A stretch of 64,000 bases of DNA from Coriobacteriales bacterium. Lineage in GTDB: Bacteria > Actinomycetota > Coriobacteriia > Coriobacteriales > UBA8131. The notes under the pieces are model-generated. The model was not told the origin of the DNA. It saw only the letters and a program-made list of their open reading frames with translations, and did no database searches. This document shows, piece by piece, positions 24,608 to 33,464 of the stretch (positions within the stretch are counted from its first letter, which is position 1; each line of letters starts with the position of its first letter). The stretch lies in assembly GCA_031288185.1 (NCBI GenBank), contig JAITRZ010000014.1, positions 1-64,000 of the forward strand. Direction: 5' to 3'. The translations under genes were made by a program, and so were the position numbers.

Positions 24608-26878
24608 ATGCAGACATCCATTATCGGTTACCCTCGTATCGGGAGCAATCGCGAACTTAAATTTGTCACCGAGAGTTACTTTAAGGGTGCGAGTACAGAA
24701 GATGAACTTCTCGCGAAGGCAAAAGAACTCCGCTTCGCGCATTGGAAAAAGCAGGCAGACGGCGGGATAGACTTTATCTCGTCGGGAGATTTTTCTTTTT
24801 ATGACGGGATGCTTGATACCGCCTTTTTACTTGGCATTATCCCAAAACGCTACCGTGATTTGGGGTTTTCAGGAGTAGATACCTATTTCGCTATGGCAAA
24901 GGGCTATCAAGGCGAAAAAGGTGACGTTAAGGCTCTTTCTATGCGCAAGTGGTTTACTACCAACTATCACTATATCGTTCCCGAAATTGAGGATGATACC
25001 GCTATTGCCCTGAAGGGCAGCAAGCTGTTTGACGAGTTTTTAGAGGCAAAAGCGGCGGCCTTTGAAACAAAGCCTGTTGTGATTGGGGCGTTTACATTCC
25101 TTAAACTCGCGACGTATGAACACAAGCAAGCAAGCGACTTTGTCGAGCAGATAACAAAAGCCTACGTAGACATTATCACACGGCTTGGCAACCTTGGCGC
25201 GCAGTGGATTCAGATCGACGAGCCAATCCTTGTGACGGATTTGACGCCGGACGATAATGCGCTGTTCACACAGATTTACTCTGCGCTCTTGGCCCAAAAA
25301 GGTAGCGTAAAAGTTCTGCTGCAAACATACTTTGGTGATATCCGTGACGCATACGATGACGTTATCGCATTGCCGTTTGACGGTATCGGGCTTGATTTTG
25401 TTGAAGGCAAAGAAACGCTGAATCTTGTTAAAAGCGGATTTTCGCCAGACAAAACCTTGTTTGCCGGTTTAGTAAATGGTAAAAATATTTGGCGAAATAA
25501 CTATACCAAGACATTAAAGCTGCTTACGGAAATCCAAAAACATGCCGCGCCGGTTGTTATAGGAACATCCTGCTCACTGCTCCATGTCCCGTATTCAATT
25601 GTGCCCGAAAAGAAGCTGCCAGAATCTGCGTGCAGGGTTCTTGCCTGTGCTGAGGAAAAACTGATCGAGCTTGCTGAACTTTCCTTACTCGGAGGTGACA
25701 ACAAGTACGCAGAATCTGCGGTATACAAAAGCAATAGAGCGCTGCATGCCGGGCTCGAAAAGGGCGTAAATTCTGCCGTAACATCTCGTCTTGGCTCCTT
25801 GAAAGAAAGCGACTACATCCGCCTGCCCATTCGCAGGGAACGTTTTACTATTCAAAAACAAGTATTTAATCTACCCTTGCTGCCTACAACTACCATTGGC
25901 TCCTTCCCGCAAACTGAGGAGGTTCGAAAAAATCGCACAAATTACCGCAAGGGCAACATTACAAAGGAACAGTATGAGGCAAAACTGAGGGAATTGACGG
26001 CCAGAGTTGTTAATTTTCAAGAGGAAATTGGGCTTGACGTGCTTGTCCACGGCGAGTTTGAACGCAACGACATGGTAGAGTATTTTGGCGAGAACCTTGA
26101 CGGCTTTTTGTTCACACAATTCGCTTGGGTTCAGTCCTATGGCACACGATGCGTAAAACCGCCGATTGTTTATGGGGATATCAGCCGCAAACAACCGATA
26201 ACAGTCGAAACCTCGATATATGCACAAGGCTTGACAAATAAGCCAATGAAAGGCATGCTCACCGGGCCAATGACAATCCTTAACTGGTCGTTTCCTCGTG
26301 AAGACGTGAGCAACAAAGAACAGGCGACACAAATTGCTCTTGCCATCCGTGACGAGGTTCTTGACCTTGAGGCTGTGGGCATTACAATTATACAGATTGA
26401 CGAGGCGGCTCTGCGAGAAAAACTGCCGCTGAGAAAATCTGACTGGCACCGTGAATATCTTGACTGGGCAATTCCGGTGTTTCGCTTGACGCACAGCGGA
26501 GTAAAGCCTGAAACGCAAATTCATACCCATATGTGCTACAGCGAGTTTCAGGATATTATTTGTGACATTGACGCTATGGACACCGACGTGATTACCTTCG
26601 AGGCAAGCCGTTCATCCCTGGCGATTCTAACTGCTATTAAGGAAAGTGGATTTAAAGCTGCGGTGGGCCCAGGAGTTTATGATATTCATTCTCCGCGTGT
26701 GCCATCTGAAGAAGAAATCAGAGCGACCATTGAGACAATCTTACAAACCGTACCTGTTGAAAAAGCGTGGGTTAATCCTGACTGTGGACTAAAAACACGC
26801 GGAAACACTGAAACCATACCAAGTTTGAAAAATCTTGTGGTAGCGGCAAAAAAACTACGGAACACGTTGAAGGTATAG
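24608..26878 (+). CDS. metE: Cobalamin-independent methionine synthase
   Basis: Transfers the methyl group of 5-methyltetrahydropteroyl-triglutamate to homocysteine. It starts MQTSIIGYPRIGSNRELKF, typical of MetE, and has both barrels: the N-terminal pseudo-catalytic half and the C-terminal zinc half with TTTIGSFPQT, VHGEFERNDMVEYFGE, IQIDEAALREKLP, HTHMCYSEF (His/Cys ligands) and WVNPDCGLKTR (Cys ligand). At 756 residues it is full length. ATG 24608 is chosen over 24563 because the family N terminus begins there and GAGGAG is just upstream. No B12 riboswitch was seen. Confidence 0.96.
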   Translation: MQTSIIGYPRIGSNRELKFVTESYFKGASTEDELLAKAKELRFAHWKKQADGGIDFISSGDFSFYDGMLDTAFLLGIIPKRYRDLGFSGVDTYFAMAKGYQGEKGDVKALSMRKWFTTNYHYIVPEIEDDTAIALKGSKLFDEFLEAKAAAFETKPVVIGAFTFLKLATYEHKQASDFVEQITKAYVDIITRLGNLGAQWIQIDEPILVTDLTPDDNALFTQIYSALLAQKGSVKVLLQTYFGDIRDAYDDVIALPFDGIGLDFVEGKETLNLVKSGFSPDKTLFAGLVNGKNIWRNNYTKTLKLLTEIQKHAAPVVIGTSCSLLHVPYSIVPEKKLPESACRVLACAEEKLIELAELSLLGGDNKYAESAVYKSNRALHAGLEKGVNSAVTSRLGSLKESDYIRLPIRRERFTIQKQVFNLPLLPTTTIGSFPQTEEVRKNRTNYRKGNITKEQYEAKLRELTARVVNFQEEIGLDVLVHGEFERNDMVEYFGENLDGFLFTQFAWVQSYGTRCVKPPIVYGDISRKQPITVETSIYAQGLTNKPMKGMLTGPMTILNWSFPREDVSNKEQATQIALAIRDEVLDLEAVGITIIQIDEAALREKLPLRKSDWHREYLDWAIPVFRLTHSGVKPETQIHTHMCYSEFQDIICDIDAMDTDVITFEASRSSLAILTAIKESGFKAAVGPGVYDIHSPRVPSEEEIRATIETILQTVPVEKAWVNPDCGLKTRGNTETIPSLKNLVVAAKKLRNTLKV

Positions 26879-26941
26879 TCAGCACCATCTTTGCAACCAG
26901 GCATCTGAGGAAAACGGGGTAAGAAGTGGTGAGCGGTGAAG

Positions 26942-27016
26942 TGGTGGGCGATAACGGACTTGAACCGCTGACCTTGTGCGTGTAAAGCACCTGCGCTACC
27001 GCTGCGCCAATCGCCC
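26942..27016 (-). tRNA. tRNA-Val (TAC)
   Basis: On the minus strand: acceptor GGGCGAT/ATCGCCC, D stem GCGC/GCGC, anticodon loop TTTACAC (anticodon TAC, Val), T arm AGCGG-TTCAAGT-CCGTT, encoded CCA. The outermost anticodon-stem pair is a G-A mismatch. Confidence 0.93.
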
Positions 27017-27180
27017 ACGCTATAACATAGTATTATAGAGTAAGTTACTGCTCTGATTGCGGGTCGAGACACATACCGGCGCGGTTTTGTGTCTGCGTTT
27101 GGTGCCTGCAAGGCGTTTGCGCAACAGACCAGTATCGATGGCCGGGGCCAGACAGTCTACAAAAAACGAAAGGAACGCCA

Positions 27181-27738
27181 ATGGGCAATCCAGAAACAAA
27201 CCCAGAGACAAAGGCTGAGAACACGCAAAACCGGCAATCTCAAGAGATTCTGCACGATGCGTCTCGCCATATCAGTATTCGACTGGCTCAGGCCGGTGAT
27301 GAGAACTTCATAGTAGAGATGGTCAGGCAGCTTGCCCAACACGAGCACTCGTTGCAAGAGGTCAACGCCACGGCAAAACAACTGCATGACACATTGTTTG
27401 TGGGCGGAGAAGCAGAATGTTTGATCGGAATGCTGAACGGTGTCGATTGCGGCATAGCTCTGTTTTTTCGCAACTTTTCTAGCTGGGAGGCAACGTCCGG
27501 GCTCTTTTTGGAAGACCTGTTTGTAAAGGAACAGGCCCGTGGTCACGGCCTGGGCAGAGCACTGCTCAAGGCCCTGGCCCAGCTGGCCAAAGAGCGCGGC
27601 TACGCTCGCATTGAGTGGGCGTGTCTGGACTGGAATGAGCCCAGTCTGCGTTTTTATAAAGGTATAGGAGCCCAGGTTCGCAAGGAATGGATTTTGCACC
27701 GCCTGGACAAAAGTGGCATCGATCAGCTTTTAGCATAG
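27181..27738 (+). CDS. GNAT-family N-acetyltransferase, diamine-acetyltransferase-like
   Basis: A 185-residue protein with a single GNAT domain after about 30 polar residues. The acetyl-CoA loop is QARGHGLGRALL (about residues 118-129), preceded by the beta-4 strand LFLEDLFVKE and followed by ARIEWACLDWNEPSLRFYKGIGA; this order and the FYKGIGA end resemble spermidine/spermine acetyltransferases. The acceptor amine is not certain. AAAGGAA lies upstream of the ATG. It faces a convergent GCS2-like gene. Confidence 0.85.
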   Translation: MGNPETNPETKAENTQNRQSQEILHDASRHISIRLAQAGDENFIVEMVRQLAQHEHSLQEVNATAKQLHDTLFVGGEAECLIGMLNGVDCGIALFFRNFSSWEATSGLFLEDLFVKEQARGHGLGRALLKALAQLAKERGYARIEWACLDWNEPSLRFYKGIGAQVRKEWILHRLDKSGIDQLLA

Positions 27739-27788
27739 GAAGAAGCAGGGCCGCGCGCAGGCGGTCTCAGTTCTGACCTGTTTACCCC

Positions 27789-29180
27789 TCATAACACGGC
27801 GTAATCAGCGATCACTTTTTCCAAGCTCACCCCAGAAGCGAGCATCCGCAGCATCCGCTGCGCTGGATTTTCCAGGCGTTCAGCTCGTTCAAACAGGCAG
27901 TTTAGATAGACTTCCTCACCCAATCCGCGCTGCTCAAGCCCGCCACGGGCCACCTCCAGGACAGACAACAGCAATGAGCGCAGCGCATTGCGGTTGATAA
28001 ACTGTGGCCACTGCTCGCATACTAACAACGCGCGCAGCTCTGCGTGAGTAAAGCCCTGGCCAAAAAGCACGGTATCAGCAGTAAGCAATTCTTTTAGATG
28101 TTCCGTCTGCTCCTTACCCATCAACCCCAGATGAAAGGCCGCGACGCTCATGGCGTCGCGCACCGGCTGACAACAACAACTGCGCCATTCAATGGTGCCT
28201 CTAAAGGTTAAGTCCGTAAATTTATAGCTGCGCAGATAGTTCAGATCGTCGCGCTCAGGCATAAACTCCATCTGGTGGTAACTGCCCAGCGCAAAGTATT
28301 CGCCGCTGATGTGAGGTTGTGCAAAATAATCAACGATGGGTAACGGCAAAAAGGTAAGGTACTTTTCCTGGCGTCGCGCGCAGTAGATACTCAAGCCTGA
28401 AAGATAGGATAAAAGCTCAGTAGGCGTTGCCGGCAGCTGCTCAAAGGAGCCGACATTATGAGGATTATAGCCTTGCATACTGTTGGCCCACAAGAAATCA
28501 CGCCCGCAGAGGTACTGAACGCCAGCGTCGTAAAAAGGTGAATTGGCAAACAGCACCGCCTTTAGGGGTTCCAGCAGGTTGTGGACAACCAATGTTGGCA
28601 CCAGCTGTTCAAAGCTAACGTCGCACTGTATTTGTGAAGCGCTGGTAAACATGCCGTAGTTGTAGTAGTGATGCAGATAGCGCGGCAGCTTTATGGTGGC
28701 GGCCTTACTCAGGTGATGGTATAGCATCCGATAGCGCGCAGTTGGTATGGGCTGATGATGGTTTACGCGATAGCGCGGGTTGATGCCCATGCCGGTTAAG
28801 CCGTGCCCGTGGCGACCCAGAAATTCCTGAGCTACGCAAAAATAGCGCTCAAAGCGCCGCAGAACCTGGTGCAGGTCGTCTGTCCGGCCAAAACTGAACT
28901 CTAGATTGTTGTAGGAACAGTCATACGACAGCACATCACCGGTTTGCGGCGAGTGCACGCTAAAGGTGTTTCCGTAACTGTCCAGTGCCGCTCTTTGTAA
29001 GCCAGCCTTGGTGAGGAAATGCTCAGTCAGGGCATGTACGACCGTAAAATCCACTGCCGCCCCACTTTGGTTGACAAGTGGCATTTCCAACTCTACGCCA
29101 GTAAAGAGTGGTCGCAGCCGTCGTGTTGGCTCGATAAACCGCTGCCAAAGCATGTCCAAAACCTGCTGCCTGTTCAACAC
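27789..29180 (-). CDS. GCS2-like glutamate-cysteine ligase family protein
   Basis: A 463-residue member of the carboxylate-amine ligase group. Visible family features are FTGVELEMPLVNQSG (about residues 25-39; Glu metal ligands), DSYGNTFSVHSPQTGDVL, SYDCSYNNLEFSFG (about 84-97), HYYNYGMFTSASQIQCDVSFE and TFRGTIEWRSCCCQP. In actinobacteria this family makes gamma-glutamylcysteine, for example EgtA in ergothioneine synthesis. GTG is the start, with AGGAGGTGA upstream. The next gene upstream on the same strand is a class II amidotransferase of the EgtC kind, but no egtB or egtD is near, so the product of the pair is unknown. Confidence 0.78.
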   Translation of the reverse strand: MLNRQQVLDMLWQRFIEPTRRLRPLFTGVELEMPLVNQSGAAVDFTVVHALTEHFLTKAGLQRAALDSYGNTFSVHSPQTGDVLSYDCSYNNLEFSFGRTDDLHQVLRRFERYFCVAQEFLGRHGHGLTGMGINPRYRVNHHQPIPTARYRMLYHHLSKAATIKLPRYLHHYYNYGMFTSASQIQCDVSFEQLVPTLVVHNLLEPLKAVLFANSPFYDAGVQYLCGRDFLWANSMQGYNPHNVGSFEQLPATPTELLSYLSGLSIYCARRQEKYLTFLPLPIVDYFAQPHISGEYFALGSYHQMEFMPERDDLNYLRSYKFTDLTFRGTIEWRSCCCQPVRDAMSVAAFHLGLMGKEQTEHLKELLTADTVLFGQGFTHAELRALLVCEQWPQFINRNALRSLLLSVLEVARGGLEQRGLGEEVYLNCLFERAERLENPAQRMLRMLASGVSLEKVIADYAVL

Positions 29181-29291
29181 CGACCTCTCACCTCCTCTTC
29201 TGCTGTGTTGCCTGTAGTCAGGAGTGTTCGTGCGTCTTGTCCCGGTAATGTCACCCCCGTAAAAGGCAGCTTGCTGTCTGTCGCACGGGGG

Positions 29292-30161
29292 CTAAAGGGC
29301 AGCAAAATCCTGATAGAGATAGCGGGTGTCCTCCTCATTGTCAAAGTATTCATGTGTGTGAGGCTGTCCCTGGCGAATCAGGCGACCCTGGCGGTAGGCA
29401 AAGGCGGTACAAAGCGGCAGATCTTCCCAGCAGGGTAGGACAGGGGATGTATGCGGCTGTGTGGAGCGCCGTCCAGTCTGGGGATGTTCGGGTGCGCGCT
29501 CGTCTGCTGAGGTTGCTACCTGCGCGGGAATTGAGGTCAGTGCCGAGGTGCAGAACAGCGCGCAATCGGCACAGTGCAGTAGCCTGATGGCGTTTTTATA
29601 GTTCGCGTGCAAGAAGAACTGCTCACCGTCAAAGACAATCAAATTGAGGCAGGCACCCACTGAGATCTCACGTGTCAGCCGCTCAAAGACCGCAAAGCGC
29701 TCAGCGGCTGTCAGCTCTGTCGCCTTGTTTGCTCCTGCTCTGTTTATCTGATCGATCAGATAAAGCAGTATGCGCTCGCTGTCTGTGGAACCCTGTTGCA
29801 GGGTGAAATAGGGATCCAGAGGCGAGTAGTCAAAAACAGTCCCCTTATGGATCAGCGTCCATTTCCGACCGCTGGCATCCGCAGCCACAAACGGGTGGCA
29901 GTTGTCGAGTTCTATCTGACCTACCGTTGCCATGCGAATGTGCACCAGGGCGTTCGCCAATGTCAGGGGCTGCGCCAACAGTTGGCTGGCCAGCGTGCTG
30001 CGGTTGGCGGGTTCGGGACAGCGCAGCAGTTCTGTTTGCGCTCCGGAAAAGTCTGCAAAGCCCCAGCCATGTGGGTTTTTGTTGGCATGGGTAAAAAACT
30101 CGCGCACCATCTCAGTGGCAGTGATGCCGTGCGTCGAACTTATGCAAAACAGCTGGCAGAT
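29292..30161 (-). CDS. Class II glutamine amidotransferase-like hydrolase (EgtC-like), apparent AUC start
   Basis: Ntn-hydrolase of the class II amidotransferase family: CQLFCISS at the mature N terminus (the first Cys is the nucleophile), NKNPHGWGFADF, ALVHIRMATVGQIELDNCHPF and LIHKGTVFDY match the fold. Family members begin Met-Cys, yet the codon before this Cys is ATC; AAGGAG stands nine bases in front of it and no ATG or GTG is available. TTG at 30177-30179 is in frame but lies directly before, not after, the ribosome site. So either AUC initiates, or a short propeptide is removed. The gene sits 111 bases before the GCS2-like ligase and is probably co-transcribed with it. Confidence 0.78.
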   Translation of the reverse strand: MCQLFCISSTHGITATEMVREFFTHANKNPHGWGFADFSGAQTELLRCPEPANRSTLASQLLAQPLTLANALVHIRMATVGQIELDNCHPFVAADASGRKWTLIHKGTVFDYSPLDPYFTLQQGSTDSERILLYLIDQINRAGANKATELTAAERFAVFERLTREISVGACLNLIVFDGEQFFLHANYKNAIRLLHCADCALFCTSALTSIPAQVATSADERAPEHPQTGRRSTQPHTSPVLPCWEDLPLCTAFAYRQGRLIRQGQPHTHEYFDNEEDTRYLYQDFAAL

Positions 30162-30647
30162 GACCCGTATCTCCTTCAATTCCTGACCAAGACGGCACCT
30201 GTGCGCCGCGCCTTCAGCTCAAGGCTGGTGCGGCTCACACGGTTAAGAAGCAGTGCCATCAGCGTGTGTAGGTTTCCACTGGAGATCCCCGTGCAGGATT
30301 TTTGTCCAGGATTTGGCCGGGGATTTCTGCCAGGGGCTCCCATTCACCTGTGCGAAGCCCAATCAGTATAGTTAGTAGATAAGTTTAACATGTTTTAAGC
30401 GCCAGGTCATCCGCAGCCTAAGCAAGCAACCAGCAAACAACCAGACAACAATGAGCGAACCGATTGTGGCGAAAAAGCCAAACGTGAGCCTTTGAGCGTT
30501 CCTTTGGGCGCGTCCAGCCCTCTTAAAAACAAACAAGGAACAAGACATGGCAAGAATTCTGCACCAATCCCTCAGCGCGTTCAACCCTGTCAAAGGCAAA
30601 CAGGTAACCGGCGCGTTAACCCTTGCGCGTGTCCGGCCCGTTTAAGG
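30162..30647. other. Spacer without a recognised gene
   Basis: About 485 bp between the amidotransferase start and the nucleotidase stop. Short open frames exist on the minus strand but show neither ribosome site nor domain. I see no RNA or repeat here. Confidence 0.5.
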
Positions 30648-31199
30648 TCATTTGGGCAGGAGAAAAGCCAGCACGGCAGGCCAGTCTGGAAAGCGCTCAC
30701 TGCCAAATTTAAGCCAGAGACCAGAAAAGCGCACTACGCCATGTTTATTGCGGTCATCAATCAGATAGTCGCCGCAAAAGGTACCCTTATCGTGCGTCAG
30801 GTTGATGCGCTTGTAGAAGGGGCTTTCGCGATCTGAGCCAAAATGGCGAAAAATCCAGTATACCTTGTCGCTCCAGGCGCTGGGGTTTTCCCAAGGTGCT
30901 GTAGAAAGGATATGGCATTCATACTGCCGCGCAAGCGCCTTGACAGCGGTGAGGGCACCGGGCATTGGGCACAGGCGAGCAAAAATGCCCGGCACGTTTT
31001 TTAACTGACCACCGGCCGCCTCCAGTTCTGCCGGGCTAACCAGGGCATAGCCGCCGGTATAGTCAACCAAAACGTCATCCATATCAAAGAAAATGGTCTT
31101 GCGATCATCCTGAGCGGCAACAGGAGCAGGGGCAGGACAGATATTGTCCTTGGCTCCGACAGGTTCAGTTGTTGTTAGTGGGTGGTCTGGGGTATCCAC
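30648..31199 (-). CDS. 5'-nucleotidase, deoxy-pyrimidine type C (HAD superfamily)
   Basis: A 183-residue HAD phosphatase of the NT5C type. Motif I is FFDMDDVLVDYTGGY (about residues 37-51; Asp nucleophile and Asp acid), motif II HILSTAPW (Ser/Thr), and motif IV DYLIDDRNKHG. The spacing and the STAPW segment are typical of cytosolic 5'(3')-deoxyribonucleotidases, which dephosphorylate dNMPs. The first 33 residues are unconserved and the GTG start has only a distant GAGG, so the start is uncertain. Confidence 0.8.
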   Translation of the reverse strand: MDTPDHPLTTTEPVGAKDNICPAPAPVAAQDDRKTIFFDMDDVLVDYTGGYALVSPAELEAAGGQLKNVPGIFARLCPMPGALTAVKALARQYECHILSTAPWENPSAWSDKVYWIFRHFGSDRESPFYKRINLTHDKGTFCGDYLIDDRNKHGVVRFSGLWLKFGSERFPDWPAVLAFLLPK

Positions 31200-31317
31200 G
31201 GTTGCTTTACGGCACCTCTCTTACAGGTATCTGTCGGTCACGTCCTCGCCAGATGATAGGGCATCCCCTTGCGGGTGTCTGCCAGCTGCCACTTATAGGA
31301 GTGTGCAGGAGGCGGAA

Positions 31318-31327
31318 CCCCCCCCCC
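31318..31327. repeat. Run of ten C upstream of the nucleotidase gene
   Basis: Ten consecutive C lie about 120 bases before the nucleotidase start (gene on the minus strand), in a spacer with three loosely repeated segments containing ATCTG or GTCTG. A slippery tract in a promoter region could alter spacing, but no promoter is clear here. Confidence 0.6.
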
Positions 31328-31412
31328 GTTGCGGATATCTGCTACCGGTCACAGCAGCGAGCGGTAGGGTGGCTGAGGCTGGCGAGCCGTAGGGTGGCGC
31401 TTCGGACTCTCC

Positions 31413-31486
31413 TGGCTGGGGCAGAGGGAGTCGAACCCCCACTAGCGGCACCAAAAACCGCTGTCCTACCATTAGACGATGCCCCA
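31413..31486 (-). tRNA. tRNA-Gln (TTG)
   Basis: Minus strand: acceptor TGGGGCA/TGCCCCA, anticodon loop TTTTGGT inside GCGGT/GCCGC (anticodon TTG, Gln), T arm GGGGG-TTCGACT-CCCTC, encoded CCA. It complements the CTG isoacceptor at 14.4 kb. Confidence 0.93.
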
Positions 31487-31676
31487 ACGCAGCTCCAGGA
31501 TTTTATGACAGTTTCCGTCTCTTGTCCAGCCAGCATTTTTCTTCGCCGCCGCTTCGCTGCTGGTCGCGTGACAGGAGCTGACCTACCACTCTGTCGCATA
31601 TCCCGCAGTTGGGCCCGTCAACAGGTACCGCTCACACAAAACGATTTCTGTAGAAAAATCTCACCGCCATTTCTGT

Positions 31677-31709
31677 AGCCTTGTTGTAGAATACGATAGC
31701 AACAAGGCT
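31677..31709 (+). promoter_or_regulatory. Inverted repeat enclosing a -10 box upstream of the HPt gene
   Basis: AGCCTTGTTG (31677-31686) and CAACAAGGCT (31700-31709) are perfect 10-bp inverted arms around TAGAATACGATAG, whose TAGAAT is a good -10. The arms could bind a dimeric regulator or form an RNA hairpin. The same TTGTTGTAGAAT string recurs at 50040-50051 before the XRE-cupin gene, so part of it may just be promoter. Confidence 0.5.
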
Positions 31710-31820
31710 GTACTGGACGGCTCGCAAGCTGCGATTTTGCGCTAACCGGCAGCCCTGTGCGCACGTATCAGCCTTGTACCCGTATTGTCCGGGGCTCAGT
31801 TTAGTGCTTAACGGATTTGG

Positions 31821-32186
31821 ATGATAGTTATGACTTCAGAAACACCGGTGGAGGGTATCGACTACCAGGCAGGACTGGCTCAGTATCAGTTAGAGCGCGT
31901 TTACCATCGCATTCTGACAAGCTACGCGCGAAGCGTACCTGACCTGCTTAACAAACTTGCGGCGTTTGTGCCTGAGGAGCTTCAAGATTACATCACCACT
32001 GTGCACGGCCTAAAGGGGGCCAGTTACGGGGTACAGGCCAATCATATTGGCGACCTGGCCAGGGATCTGGAACTTGCGGGCAAACAGGGGGATCTCAACT
32101 TCATCAGAGAACACAATCAACATCTGCTTGATGAAACAAATACCCTGCTGAACCGCCTGCGCGTCTATCTGGACTCTGAAACCTGA
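31821..32186 (+). CDS. HPt histidine phosphotransfer domain protein
   Basis: A 121-residue single-domain protein that fits the HPt four-helix bundle. The phospho-accepting His is in TTVHGLKGASYGVQA (about residues 62-73), the classical HxLKGxS motif. Such proteins relay phosphate between hybrid kinases and response regulators; no kinase or regulator gene is next to it, so its partners lie elsewhere. Either ATG 31821 or ATG 31830 could be the start; no strong ribosome site is visible. birA follows after about 100 bases. Confidence 0.85.
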   Translation: MIVMTSETPVEGIDYQAGLAQYQLERVYHRILTSYARSVPDLLNKLAAFVPEELQDYITTVHGLKGASYGVQANHIGDLARDLELAGKQGDLNFIREHNQHLLDETNTLLNRLRVYLDSET

Positions 32187-32290
32187 AAGCCACGACATCG
32201 TGTCATCCACAATTCTGCCATCCACAATTCTGCTATCCGCAGTACCGTCCGGCGCGCAGTTTTTGTAGAGCGTGAGACGACCCATCGCCG

Positions 32291-33325
32291 ATGCCTGAAG
32301 GAGACACCGGCACGTTTATTGTCCTGCCCCAGGTTGACTCGACCAACAACGAAGTGCGCAGACTTTTGGATGGCTGGCTACCAAAGACGCCCTCGTCATC
32401 TCTTCCCAACAAGCGGCAGTCCTGTCCCGTGCTCCTGCCTGAGCTGGTGGTGAGGGCTTCGTGCCAAAGCGCGGGACGTGGGCGATTGGGGCGCGCCTGG
32501 AGTTCACCTGAGGGCGGTCTCTACTTTTCATTAAATCTGGGGACGGTTGATGATGCCAATCGCCAGGCGGCCTTGAGCCCGCTGGTGGCATTGGCGGTGC
32601 GACGGGCTCTGGGTAACTGCATAGGGTGGCAAACCACCAGCACCCAAAAAACGGCGAGCACCCAAAAAACCGCCAGGCGACAAACGGCTTCTGTTCTCCA
32701 GGAGGTCGCTCTCCACACAGCAGCTACCACCCCAATAGACGCTGAGGCCCACAAAGATGCTGTCAGGCGCTCAGGTGCCCCTCTGCTACACATCAAATGG
32801 CCCAATGACATTATGGGCGCGCGTGGTAAACTGGCTGGCATCCTGATTGAGGACTATCGCCGCGCCAACCTGGACTGGCACTGTGTTATCTGCGGAATAG
32901 GCGTTAACGTTTATCGCCCAGGACAGGATGCGCAGCAAGCGACGGCACACGACAGCACCTTCAGCTCACCTGATACCAGCGCCGCGCCTGCTTCTCCTGC
33001 GGCCGCTTCGACTGTCTATCTGCAGGAGATGGCTAACCGCAATCTTAAACTGGAAGAGGTGGCCGCAGAATGCGTGTTTCAGATTCGCTCGTATCATGCC
33101 CTCTGGCTGGCGGCTGGAGGCGATTTTGCGCCCTTCCAGGATGAATACAACGCGTACCTCAGCCTGCACGGTCACGTTGTCACCGTGAGTGACCCTACCG
33201 GCCAGCCCCTGGCTTCAGGACGGGTGCTTGGGGTGGATGGGCGCGGATTCTTGCTGTTGGAAGACGGATTTGGTAAGGAGCGGGCCGTGTTGAGTGGTGA
33301 GGTCACCCTGCGGCGTCCAGTGTAG
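32291..33325 (+). CDS. birA: Biotin--[acetyl-CoA-carboxylase] ligase
   Basis: Attaches biotin to carboxylase carrier domains through biotinyl-AMP. The ligase signature is present: QVDSTNNEVRRLL, then SAGRGRLGRAWSSPEGGLYFS (split by normal spacing), the catalytic KWPNDIMGARGKLAGILIE (about residues 175-193) and CGIGVNV. The N-terminal DNA-binding domain of bifunctional BirA is missing, so it is a ligase only. A low-complexity insert of roughly 50 residues before the KWPND motif contains a tandem 18-bp repeat encoding STQKTA twice, and a second Ala/Ser-rich insert follows near residue 220. Both are outside the catalytic core. Confidence 0.9.
   Translation: MPEGDTGTFIVLPQVDSTNNEVRRLLDGWLPKTPSSSLPNKRQSCPVLLPELVVRASCQSAGRGRLGRAWSSPEGGLYFSLNLGTVDDANRQAALSPLVALAVRRALGNCIGWQTTSTQKTASTQKTARRQTASVLQEVALHTAATTPIDAEAHKDAVRRSGAPLLHIKWPNDIMGARGKLAGILIEDYRRANLDWHCVICGIGVNVYRPGQDAQQATAHDSTFSSPDTSAAPASPAAASTVYLQEMANRNLKLEEVAAECVFQIRSYHALWLAAGGDFAPFQDEYNAYLSLHGHVVTVSDPTGQPLASGRVLGVDGRGFLLLEDGFGKERAVLSGEVTLRRPV
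32638..32673 (+). repeat. Tandem 18-bp repeat within birA
   Basis: Two adjacent units of AGCACCCAAAAAAC plus GGCG or CGCC encode STQKTA twice. The repeat is in frame and lies in a non-conserved insert. Confidence 0.8.
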
Positions 33326-33464
33326 CGCGTGGCTTTGCCACGTCAACCTTTGCCACGTCAACCCCACAATTTGTTGCCAAAATCCTCTTTGAGCTGAATC
33401 TTAGGATTTGCTCATGTCCAAGTGCGCTACAATCAATTATCTTGAGAATTGAGGTTATACCACC

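Noticed and set aside
25871..26530. A 219-codon minus-strand open frame
   Set aside because: It is antisense to the zinc-binding half of metE and has no ribosome site or domain.
30372..30599. A 75-codon minus-strand frame with one hydrophobic stretch
   Set aside because: No ribosome site, no homologue recognised, and the composition matches the surrounding spacer.
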